64,000 nucleotides of DNA from NCBI GenBank assembly GCA_041736255.1, contig JBGSTZ010000031.1:1-64000 (forward strand). The letters are read 5' to 3'. How positions within the stretch are numbered: position 1 is the first letter of the stretch; each line of letters opens with the position of its first letter. Source of the stretch: AVCC01 sp041736255. Lineage in GTDB: Bacteria; Pseudomonadota; Gammaproteobacteria; Burkholderiales; Burkholderiaceae_D. The notes beneath the pieces were generated by a model, which was not told where the DNA came from, did not search any database, and saw only the letters and a list, made by a program, of their open reading frames with translations. The translations under genes were made by a program, and so were the position numbers. Positions 23,491 through 31,445 of this stretch are shown here, one piece after another.

Positions 23491-24366
23491 ATGCCTCTGC
23501 AAAATACTGAAACTACGCCGCAACAATTTTCGTTGTTTGATAACGAAGATCCATTAGCCGTCGAAGCTGCCATGAATACGCCACCTGTAGGCAAGTTCAG
23601 TAACTATGTCGTTTATGTCGATGAGAGCGGCGATCATGGCATGCAAACACTAGACCCTAATTATCCAATTTTTGTGTTGGCTTTTTGTATTTTTCATAAA
23701 CGGTATTACTGTGAAGCAGTCGTGCCTGCTCTTGAGAAATTCAAGTTCAACCACTTCGGCCATGATTTGGTAGTGTTGCACGAGCATGAAATCAGGAAAG
23801 AAAAAGGGATTTTCAATTTCTTTCAAGGGCGGGAACATCAGCAGGTTTTTTTGAATGAACTCACCGGCATTATCGATACCAGCAACTTCATTTTGATCAG
23901 TTGTGTGATCGATAAGGCAGAGTTAAAAAACAAGTCAGGTACAGTTCCTAACCCCTACCATCTTGCTTTGGGCTTTTGCCTAGAGACGCTTTACGAATTT
24001 TTGCAAGAGAAAAACCAAAACGGCGCAATGACCCATGTATTAGTCGAGTGCAGGGGAAAAAAGGAAGATAACGAGTTAGAGTTGGAGTTCCGCCGCATGT
24101 GTGACGGTGAAAACAGGTTGGGCATTACGCTTCCCTTCAACATTATCTTTGCTGACAAGAAGGTTAATTCTGCTGGCTTACAGCTTGCCGACCTAGTGGC
24201 TCGCCCAGTGGGCATGACTGTATTGCGGCCTACGCAGGAGAATCGGGCTTTTGATGTGCTGAAGAAAAAATTCTACTGCAGTGGCGGTCGGGAGAAAGTT
24301 GGGGAAGGCTTTGAGAATTGGGGATTAAAAGTTTATCCCCCGCAAGAAAGCGAAAAGCCCCGATGA
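23491..24366 (+). CDS. DUF3800 domain protein
   Basis: A 291-residue protein with the DUF3800 hallmarks: YVDESGDHG with D44 and E45 early, and SAGLQLADLVARPVG near the end. These belong to an RNase H-like nuclease fold family often found with mobile or defence genes; its activity here is unproven. The gene is clearly richer in A+T than its neighbours and stands alone between nrdJ and mlaC, after a palindromic repeat, which suggests acquisition by transfer. The ATG at 23491 lacks a good Shine-Dalgarno. An 11-codon frame at 23478-23510 has one (AAAGG) and overlaps it, so translation may be coupled or the start may differ. Confidence 0.8.
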   Translation: MPLQNTETTPQQFSLFDNEDPLAVEAAMNTPPVGKFSNYVVYVDESGDHGMQTLDPNYPIFVLAFCIFHKRYYCEAVVPALEKFKFNHFGHDLVVLHEHEIRKEKGIFNFFQGREHQQVFLNELTGIIDTSNFILISCVIDKAELKNKSGTVPNPYHLALGFCLETLYEFLQEKNQNGAMTHVLVECRGKKEDNELELEFRRMCDGENRLGITLPFNIIFADKKVNSAGLQLADLVARPVGMTVLRPTQENRAFDVLKKKFYCSGGREKVGEGFENWGLKVYPPQESEKPR

Positions 24367-24569
24367 AACTCACCGAGGCTTGGACGCCGACCGGGAACCC
24401 CCAGTCCATTTATCGCCGAATTATAGCAAATTGAACCTTGTAATGCACAAAGAAATTGGCTGCGAAAACGACATTTGAATTTAGCCTTGATATGCTGCTA
24501 TCGGCGCGATTGATGATTTTTTCGTTGTCAGTTGATCCAGCTTTCAGCAGATCAGAACATGTGCGACGC

Positions 24570-25232
24570 TCAAACTGGTTTTGCAGCTTTAACGGCGCTC
24601 TCCGCCAGCTTTTTGTTCTTGTCTGAAAGAATCTTGATCAAGCCATCGAAGCCGTTTTTGCCGATCTCAGCGGCAAAGCTGCTTTTGTAGGCTTCCACCA
24701 GCCAGGCGCCCGAAATATTGATGTCGTAAATTTTCCAGCCGCCCGCCAGTTTTTCGAGGCGGTAATTGAGCTGCATTTGATCGCCGCGCCGCTGCGCCAC
24801 TGTGGAACGGACTTCGACGTTGGTGTTGGCGGGATCGGCGCGCATCGGTTTGAAAGTGACTTTCTGATCCTTGATTTGCGCAATCGCGCCGGAGTAGGTG
24901 TGCACCAGCAGGGCGCGAAATTCGCTTGTCAATTGGCTTTGTTGTTCCGGCGTTGCCTGGTTCCAGTCGGGGCCGGAGGCGAGGGCGGTCATGTGTTGGA
25001 AATCAACGTGCGGCAGAATCTTGGCTTCCACTAATTCGCGCACCTGATTCTGGTTGCCGGCCTGAATTTCCTGGTCGGCCTTGGCCAGATCCAGCACTTC
25101 CAGACTGATCCGTTTGACCAGCGCATCCGGCGCTTCCGTTGTTTCCTGTGCCGCGGCGTGTTGGGCGAATGCCAGGCTGCCGACTGTCATGGCGGTCATG
25201 ATTAGCGCCAATATTCTTGTGAAGGTTTTCAT
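24570..25232 (-). CDS. mlaC: MlaC/Ttg2D-type phospholipid-binding protein
   Basis: A 220-residue periplasmic protein of the MlaC (toluene tolerance Ttg2) family. The N-terminal signal peptide has a hydrophobic core at residues 5-23 and probable cleavage after the AAA near 28. The conserved region GPDWNQATPEQQSQLTSEFR (about 87-106) and DINISGAWLVEAYKSSFAAE near the end are present. MlaC carries phospholipids between outer- and inner-membrane complexes. Its usual partners mlaFED and mlaA are not in the window, so this is an orphan, possibly a paralogue such as those linked to hopanoid transport. AGGA precedes the ATG at 25232. Confidence 0.88.
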   Translation of the reverse strand: MKTFTRILALIMTAMTVGSLAFAQHAAAQETTEAPDALVKRISLEVLDLAKADQEIQAGNQNQVRELVEAKILPHVDFQHMTALASGPDWNQATPEQQSQLTSEFRALLVHTYSGAIAQIKDQKVTFKPMRADPANTNVEVRSTVAQRRGDQMQLNYRLEKLAGGWKIYDINISGAWLVEAYKSSFAAEIGKNGFDGLIKILSDKNKKLAESAVKAAKPV

Positions 25233-25495
25233 AAAATCCTCGCGGTGGTCAAAGGTTAAAATTACCGAATGTTAAATTTAACTGTATCACGATCAAAGTT
25301 CGATCATTTTACAGAGGGAAAATTTCTCGTGCAGTTCGTGCGGTAGCGCAATTCCTGGCGCATTTCGACCAGATTTCGCTCGGGCAGCTACAATCTGGCA
25401 TTACAGCAAATAGGGTTATCGCACCCGGCAAGTCGCCATTTTTCGTTGTATATCGGCGGGAAAAACCATTACAAAAAACAAGGAGAATTTCCCGA

Positions 25496-27208
25496 ATGCT
25501 GCATGAAATCTCTCTTATTACCACGATTGCCGCAGCGCTTAGCTCAGGGCTTATTTTCGGGCTGATCGCCGTACGCTTGAAGCTGCCTGCGCTGGTGGGC
25601 TATCTTGCTGCCGGGATAATGATCGGTCCTGCGACGCCGGGCTTCGTCGCCGATGTGGCGCTGGCCGGACAGTTGGCGGAGATCGGCGTGATGCTGCTGA
25701 TGTTCGGCGTGGGTTTGCACTTTTCCCTGAATGACTTGCTCGACGTGCGTCGCATCGCGTTGCCCGGCGCAATAGTCCAGATTGCGGTGGCGACGGCAAT
25801 GGGCATGGGCATCGCGCATTTGTGGGGCTGGAGCATGGGCGCCGGCCTGGTTTTTGGCGTGACGCTGTCGGTTGCCAGTACCGTGGTGCTGCTGCGCGCA
25901 CTGGAGGATCGCGGCATTCTGGATTCCATCAACGGCCGGATTGCGGTCGGCTGGCTGGTGGTGGAGGATTTGGTGACGGTGCTGGTGTTGGTGCTGTTGC
26001 CGGCGCTTTCTGGCTGGCTGGGCGGCACCGAAATGCAACCGGGCGCCGATGCCAATATATGGAAGACGCTGGCGATCACGCTGGGTCAGGTGGCGGGTTT
26101 TGTGGTGTTTATGTTGGTGGTGGGACGCAAGCTTTTTCCGTGGTTGCTGTGGCGCGTGGCGCGCACCGGCTCCCGCGAGTTGTTCACGCTGTGCGTGATT
26201 GCCACTGCGGTCGGGATTGCCTATGGCTCGACCATGGTGTTCGGCGTTTCGTTCGCGCTGGGTGCATTTTTCGCCGGCATGGTATTGCGTGAATCGGAGC
26301 TGAGTCACCGCGCAGCGACAGAATCCTTGCCTTTGCGGGACGCGTTCTCGGTGCTGTTTTTCGTGTCGGTCGGGATGCTGTTCGATCCGATGGTATTGAT
26401 GCAGAGCCCGCTGCAGGTGCTGGCGGTGGTGGCGGTGATTATTCTGGGGAAATCGCTGGCGGCTTTTATTCTGGTCCTGCTGCTGCGGTATTCGCTGAAT
26501 ACGGCGCTGACGGTGTCGGCAAGTTTGGCGCAAATTGGCGAGTTTTCTTTCATTCTGGCTGCGCTGGGGATTGCTTTAGGCTTGCTGCCGCAGGAGGCGC
26601 AAAGCTTTATCGTGGCCGGCGCGATCATTTCCATCGCGCTCAATCCGCTGGTTTTCAAGGCGATTACACCGCTGCAAAAATGGATCCACGCCAAACCCGC
26701 ACTTGCGCACATTTTGGAGCGCGCGGATGACCCGCTGGCCGAGTTGCCGATGACGGTCGAGCAGGATAAGTTAACCGGCCAAGTGGTGCTGGTCGGCTAT
26801 GGCCGCGTCGGACGGCGCATTGCCGAAGAATTGACCGAGCGCGGGATTCATTACGTGATAGTGGAACAAAACAGGGAGCGGGTGGATCAACTGCGCAAGC
26901 GCGGCATATCGGCCGTTGCCGGCAACGCGGCAGAGCCGTCGGTGATGATCCAGGCGCATATTGCCAGAGCGGTGATGCTGGTAGTGGCAACGCCCGACAC
27001 TTTCCATGTGCGCGCCATGATTGAAACGGCCAGAGCGCTGAATCCCGCGATTCAGACCGTGGTGCGGACCCATAGCGAAAACGAAGCGCTTCTGCTGCAG
27101 CAGGAAAAAGTGGGCAAAGTGTTTCTGGGCGAGCATGAACTCGCGGCCGGGATGACGCGCCATATATTGGCGAATCTTGAAATGCTGCAAGCACCGCCGG
27201 ATCATTAA
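25496..27208 (+). CDS. CPA2 cation:proton antiporter with TrkA-N domain (KefB/YbaL type)
   Basis: 570 residues: about twelve hydrophobic helices over residues 1-390, then a soluble TrkA-N (RCK) nucleotide-binding domain starting GQVVLVGYGRVGRRIAEEL. This layout fits the KefB/KefC/YbaL group of potassium or sodium/proton antiporters in the inner membrane, gated by ligands of the RCK domain. The exact ion is not readable from sequence. AAGGAG lies upstream of the ATG. It is divergent from mlaC and has no ancillary KefF/KefG gene beside it, which favours the YbaL-like type. Confidence 0.9.
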   Translation: MLHEISLITTIAAALSSGLIFGLIAVRLKLPALVGYLAAGIMIGPATPGFVADVALAGQLAEIGVMLLMFGVGLHFSLNDLLDVRRIALPGAIVQIAVATAMGMGIAHLWGWSMGAGLVFGVTLSVASTVVLLRALEDRGILDSINGRIAVGWLVVEDLVTVLVLVLLPALSGWLGGTEMQPGADANIWKTLAITLGQVAGFVVFMLVVGRKLFPWLLWRVARTGSRELFTLCVIATAVGIAYGSTMVFGVSFALGAFFAGMVLRESELSHRAATESLPLRDAFSVLFFVSVGMLFDPMVLMQSPLQVLAVVAVIILGKSLAAFILVLLLRYSLNTALTVSASLAQIGEFSFILAALGIALGLLPQEAQSFIVAGAIISIALNPLVFKAITPLQKWIHAKPALAHILERADDPLAELPMTVEQDKLTGQVVLVGYGRVGRRIAEELTERGIHYVIVEQNRERVDQLRKRGISAVAGNAAEPSVMIQAHIARAVMLVVATPDTFHVRAMIETARALNPAIQTVVRTHSENEALLLQQEKVGKVFLGEHELAAGMTRHILANLEMLQAPPDH

Positions 27209-27430
27209 GCTTGGCCGTGGCCGGCGCGTGTCGCTAATTTAAAAAAAGTAGAGTATAGGAATAAACCATGCCATTTACGCATATATTCAGTGCCTATTAA
27301 AAAACACATGGCTATGTATATTTAAAATAATAACTTCTTTCGCAATGGCAAACAAGCTATTGCGTTTAAAATACCGTTTTTCCGGTTGCAGTAATGCTCC
27401 GCTTGCCGATGTCACACCTGAAAGATAGCA

Positions 27431-28714
27431 ATGGCTTTAAACACTACTGAATCCGCCAATCCCGCATTAACGCCGATCCCGCTGTCCGATAGAGTTTTCG
27501 GCTTCCGCGAGCACGCATCGTTGTGGTTCAGTCTGGGCGTGGGCTTGCTGGTGATGCAGGTCGGCGCCTATCTGGTGCCGGCGATGGGCACCCAAAGCGC
27601 GCTGCTGGCGATTGTCATCGGCTCGCTGCTGGGCGCCGGCTTGCTCGGCTGGGTGGCTTTGATCGGCTGCGAACGCGGGCTGTCCAGTCCGGCCCTGATG
27701 CACCAGACTCTGGGCAGCGCGTTTGCCAAATTGCCAGTCATCCTGAATATCGTGCAACTGATCGGCTGGACCGCTTTCGAGCTGGTCATCATGCGCGACA
27801 GCAGCGCTGCGCTGATCAAGGAAATGACCGGCATCGACGCAGCGTGGGTGCCGGTGCTGACCTCGATTTTCTGGGGGCTGCTGCTGGTCGGTCTGGCCAA
27901 TGGCTCGATGATCGGTCTGGTGCGCCGCTTTGTCGGGCGTTTCGGCATGCCGTTGGTGGTTTTGTCGCTGCTGTGGCTGACGTATCAGTTCGGGATGCGG
28001 GCGCACAGTCAGGGTTTGGACGCGCTCTGGAACAAGGCCGGCGACGGCTCGATGAGCACGATTGCCGCGATTGATCTGGTGATGGCGATGCCGGTGTCGT
28101 GGCTGCCGCTGGTAGCCGACTTTGCCCGTTACGGCAAAACCGGTGCGGCCACCGTGCGCGGCACCTGGATCGGTTATGCGATTGCGAACATCTGGTGCTA
28201 CGCGCTGGGCGTGCTGGTGATCAGCACCACCGCGCCCGGAGCGGAGTTGGTCGGGGCGTTGTTGCTGGCGCAGGGCGGGCTGGTGGCGCTGGGTCTGATC
28301 CTGATCGACGAAATGGACAATGCCTACGGCGACGTGTATTCGGGCGCGGTGTCGCTGAATTTCCTCGGCAACCGTTTCAGCGTCAAAACCTGGGGCATTA
28401 CGCTGGCGCTGGTGGCGACCGGTTGCGCCATCGTGTTGCCGATGCACAGTCTGGAGCCTTTTCTGCTGTTGCTGAGTTCGATCTTCGTGCCGTTGTTCGG
28501 GGTGGTGATTTCGCAGCTGAGCATGCAGGGCCGCGCTGCGCAGCGCAGCATCAATACGGTTCCGGTGCTGATCTGGCTGCTCGGCATTGCGGCGTTTCAT
28601 GCCGCGCCGCGTTTGGTGCCGGAGCTCGGATCAGCCTTGCCGAGTCTGGCGTTGACGCTGTTGCTGGGGACGCTGTACCGCTACACGAGACGGTCCAGTC
28701 TGGTCACGGCATAG
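27431..28714 (+). CDS. cytX: Cytosine-permease-family transporter, probably for hydroxymethylpyrimidine
   Basis: A 427-residue inner-membrane permease of the nucleobase:cation symporter-1 (CodB) family with about twelve hydrophobic segments. The N-terminus shows FGFREHASLWFSLGVGLLVM, the family's first-helix pattern. It ends 18 bp from the converging thiD gene, and thiM lies beyond. Such linkage marks CytX, a predicted importer of the thiamine precursor hydroxymethylpyrimidine. Cytosine or another base cannot be excluded from sequence alone. I find no TPP-riboswitch motif in the 222-bp upstream region. Confidence 0.8.
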   Translation: MALNTTESANPALTPIPLSDRVFGFREHASLWFSLGVGLLVMQVGAYLVPAMGTQSALLAIVIGSLLGAGLLGWVALIGCERGLSSPALMHQTLGSAFAKLPVILNIVQLIGWTAFELVIMRDSSAALIKEMTGIDAAWVPVLTSIFWGLLLVGLANGSMIGLVRRFVGRFGMPLVVLSLLWLTYQFGMRAHSQGLDALWNKAGDGSMSTIAAIDLVMAMPVSWLPLVADFARYGKTGAATVRGTWIGYAIANIWCYALGVLVISTTAPGAELVGALLLAQGGLVALGLILIDEMDNAYGDVYSGAVSLNFLGNRFSVKTWGITLALVATGCAIVLPMHSLEPFLLLLSSIFVPLFGVVISQLSMQGRAAQRSINTVPVLIWLLGIAAFHAAPRLVPELGSALPSLALTLLLGTLYRYTRRSSLVTA

Positions 28715-28732
28715 TTAATGCATTCCATGAGA

Positions 28733-29605
28733 TCAAGCGGCTGGCGTAATCCTTATTTTGTGCATCGGCACCGGTGCGAAGGCGTGATTCAACGGTCCGT
28801 GGCCGTGGCCGGTGCCTACGTCGGCGCCCTGTAAAATCGCTTTGTATACATAGCGGCGGGCCAGTTGCACAGCTTCCGCCAGATCATGGCCGAGGGCCAG
28901 ATAACAGGCGATCGCGGAAGACAGCGTGCAACCGGTGCCGTGCGTATTGCGGCTGGAGATGCGCGGTTTTGCCATGCGCAACAGCGGTTGATCCGGTTGC
29001 AGCAGGATATCCACCACTTCGTCGCTGCGCAGGTGGCCGCCTTTCAACAATACCGTCGGCGCTCCCAACTGGATCAAGTCGTGCGCGGCGGCTGCCAGTT
29101 GCGCCTCGATTTCCAGCGGGCGTCCCAGCAGCAGCGCGGCTTCGTCCAAGTTGGGTGTAACCAGCGTCACCAGCGGGAACAATTCCGCCACCAGCACCGC
29201 AATGGTTTCCCGGGCGATTAAGCTGTCGCCGCTGCTGGCCACCATCACCGGATCAAGCACTACGCGCGGCCATTGATAGCGCAGAATCGCTTGCGCCACG
29301 ACCCTGACCACTTCCGGATCGTGCAGCATGCCGATCTTGACTGCATCGACGCCGATATCGCCCACCACTGCATCGATTTGCTGGGCCAGCATGCCGGCTG
29401 GCACCGGGTGAATCGCCACGACACCGCAGGTATTTTGCGCGGTGATGGCAGTGATGGCGGTCATGCCGAAACATCCGAGCGCTGAAAATGTCTTCAGGTC
29501 GGCCTGGATGCCGGCGCCGCCACCGCTGTCGGAGCCGGCAATGCTCAGCACGCGAGGATATTGGAACGGCAGCTTTTTATGTTGTGATGGAGATGCTTGT
29601 GTCAC
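28733..29605 (-). CDS. thiD: Hydroxymethylpyrimidine/phosphomethylpyrimidine kinase
   Basis: A 290-residue ribokinase-fold enzyme. It phosphorylates hydroxymethylpyrimidine twice to HMP-PP for thiamine synthesis. The opening motif SIAGSDSGGGAGIQADLKTF and the late anion-hole motif NTHGTGCTLSSA are intact. I chose the GTG at 29605 because GAGGA lies 9 bp upstream and the kinase motif then starts about 19 residues in; the frame stays open further upstream without homology. It is 47 bp downstream of thiM. It converges with cytX, so uptake and phosphorylation genes sit together. Confidence 0.93.
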   Translation of the reverse strand: MTQASPSQHKKLPFQYPRVLSIAGSDSGGGAGIQADLKTFSALGCFGMTAITAITAQNTCGVVAIHPVPAGMLAQQIDAVVGDIGVDAVKIGMLHDPEVVRVVAQAILRYQWPRVVLDPVMVASSGDSLIARETIAVLVAELFPLVTLVTPNLDEAALLLGRPLEIEAQLAAAAHDLIQLGAPTVLLKGGHLRSDEVVDILLQPDQPLLRMAKPRISSRNTHGTGCTLSSAIACYLALGHDLAEAVQLARRYVYKAILQGADVGTGHGHGPLNHAFAPVPMHKIRITPAA

Positions 29606-29652
29606 GTTGGGTATCCTCAAAATGCGATGCAAGAGTTGTAAGTAAGCTTGGC

Positions 29653-30495
29653 TCAGCTGTGCACGGTCAATTTCAGGCGCGACAGGAAGCTTGCGCGGTC
29701 GAGCAACTGCAAGCCATCGAGCAGTTTGATTTGCAGCGAACCCACGCCGCCATGCGCCAGGATCACCTGTTCTGCGGCCCATTCGCCCACCACGCCGAGA
29801 TACGCCATCGCAGCTGCAGTGGCGCGCCAGGGGTCGGGCTGGACCGCTGCAAAAGCGCCGATCATCGCCGTGGCGGAACAGCCGACGCCGGTTATATTAG
29901 TCATCCATACATGGCCGTTGGATAAGGTCAGCCAGCGACCTTGATTGTCGACCACATGATCGTCAGCACCCGAGACGCACACCACGCCGCGCATCGAGGT
30001 GGCCAGATTCTGCGCCGCCAGGAGTGCCGCGTCCGAACTGGCCGAACTGTCCACGCCTCTGGTGAGTGCCGTCAAGCCGGCTACGCTCATGATTTCAGAT
30101 GCATTGCCGCGCATCACCGTCAAGTTGCCTGCCGCCATCAATTCCTTCAGTGCGCGATTCCGGTACGCGGTTGCGCCTGCGCCCACCGGGTCCAGCACCA
30201 CAGGGATGCCGCGTGCATTGGCTTTTTTCTGCGCCAGCAGCATCGAAGTAACCCAGTCCGGCTCCAGAGTGCCGATATTCAACACCAGCGCTTGCGCAAT
30301 GCCTGCCATTTCGGCCACTTCTTCGTGCGCGTGCGCCATCACCGGCGATGCACCGAGAGCCAGCAAAACATTGGCGTTGTAATTCATCACTACAAAATTC
30401 GTAATGCTGTGCACCAGAGGCGCATTGGCGCGCACCGCTTCGACATCGGCCCACAGGTTTTCGGCAGTAATGGTTGGTGTAGTTGGCATGCTCAT
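29653..30495 (-). CDS. thiM: Hydroxyethylthiazole kinase
   Basis: A 280-residue kinase that salvages the thiazole half of thiamine. Family motifs include APLVHSITNFVVMN near the N-terminus, GTLEPDWVTSML and ITGVGCSATAMIGAF, the phosphate-binding region. I chose ATG 30495; a second ATG at 30489 is equally possible and the Shine-Dalgarno is weak. It heads a thiM-thiD unit. With cytX this makes a salvage rather than a de novo set, as no thiC, thiE or thiG is visible. No THI-box is seen upstream. Confidence 0.93.
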   Translation of the reverse strand: MSMPTTPTITAENLWADVEAVRANAPLVHSITNFVVMNYNANVLLALGASPVMAHAHEEVAEMAGIAQALVLNIGTLEPDWVTSMLLAQKKANARGIPVVLDPVGAGATAYRNRALKELMAAGNLTVMRGNASEIMSVAGLTALTRGVDSSASSDAALLAAQNLATSMRGVVCVSGADDHVVDNQGRWLTLSNGHVWMTNITGVGCSATAMIGAFAAVQPDPWRATAAAMAYLGVVGEWAAEQVILAHGGVGSLQIKLLDGLQLLDRASFLSRLKLTVHS

Positions 30496-30687
30496 GGGTG
30501 GTTTATCAAGACGAGTTGAAGTTTTCCTTACATCCTCCGGGCGGAGTTGCCGCAGCCGGTGAAAAAGAAAGGGATATAGAATTATCGCATTGCGTTCGCA
30601 AATCAGAAAGTTGGCGGAACGTATATCAAGCTGCGCGCAATATTGCAGTTTACAATCTGGCATATTCAAAAACCCGGGATATTTATT

Positions 30688-31299
30688 ATGCTGTACGACA
30701 ACACAATGCTGTTACAGATTGGCGACGACCTGGTCAAGCGTGGCTGGTCGCAACAAGACGCTTTTCTGCCGCCAGAACTGGCGCAAGAACTGGCCAACGA
30801 ATGCCGTGCGCGGGCGGCGCAAGGGGCATTGAAGCCGGCCGGGATCGGCCATGGTGCTGCGCTGGAGGTTCAGGAACAGATTCGCGGCGACCAGATTCAA
30901 TGGCTGGAGGCCAGCCAGTCTGCCGCCTGCTATGAGTATTTGCAGATCATGGAAACGGTGCGTGAGCAGCTCAACCGGACGCTGTACCTTGGGCTGGATG
31001 AGTATGAATGTCACTTTGCCTTGTATCCGCCCGGCGCTTTCTATCAGAAGCACTTGGACCGTTTTCACGACGATGACAGCCGCACGGTATCGGTGATCGT
31101 CTACCTCAATGATGCATGGCTGCCGGAACATGGCGGTGCCTTGCGCCTGTATCCCGATCAGCAGCCCGAACAGGAAATTGCCCCGCTCTCGAACCGTCTG
31201 GCGCTGTTTTTGTCAGCCGGCATGCTGCACGAAGTGCTGCCCACGAACCGCGAACGGTTGTCGCTCACAGGCTGGTTCAAACGACGCGCGCGAGTGTGA
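30688..31299 (+). CDS. 2OG-Fe(II) oxygenase (prolyl 4-hydroxylase-like)
   Basis: A 203-residue double-stranded beta-helix dioxygenase. The iron ligands are H122-x-D124 (QKHLDRFHDD) and H181 (MLHEVLP), and R190 is the 2-oxoglutarate-binding arginine, so the active site is complete. It resembles the SM-20/EGL-9-like bacterial group that hydroxylates prolines or other residues; no target is apparent. I chose ATG 30688; an in-frame upstream codon is possible. It is divergent from thiM and convergent with phoX. Confidence 0.85.
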   Translation: MLYDNTMLLQIGDDLVKRGWSQQDAFLPPELAQELANECRARAAQGALKPAGIGHGAALEVQEQIRGDQIQWLEASQSAACYEYLQIMETVREQLNRTLYLGLDEYECHFALYPPGAFYQKHLDRFHDDDSRTVSVIVYLNDAWLPEHGGALRLYPDQQPEQEIAPLSNRLALFLSAGMLHEVLPTNRERLSLTGWFKRRARV

Positions 31300-31381
31300 C
31301 TCAGACCGGACGTTAGCACGCGTAAGCATGCCGATGGTCTTCTTTCCATCCGTCCATTAATGACTGCATACTAAAGGACGC

Positions 31382-31418
31382 AAAAAAACTGGCCGGTGCA
31401 CACAGTGCCCGGCCAGTT
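31382..31418 (-). terminator. Intrinsic terminator of phoX
   Basis: A 10-bp stem AACTGGCCGG / CCGGCCAGTT, followed on the minus strand by a run of seven T. It lies 28 bp after the phoX stop and may also stop the converging oxygenase transcript. Confidence 0.88.
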
Positions 31419-31445
31419 TGCCAATCTATGATTGGTTTTATTGCA

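Noticed and set aside
24349..24390. Terminator after the DUF3800 gene
   Set aside because: AAGCC and GGCTT could pair, but the stem is short and broken and there is no T-run.
27467..28600. A 377-codon His/Gln/Arg-rich frame antisense to cytX
   Set aside because: It mirrors a membrane protein gene. Hydrophobic codons on one strand give His/Gln-rich frames on the other.
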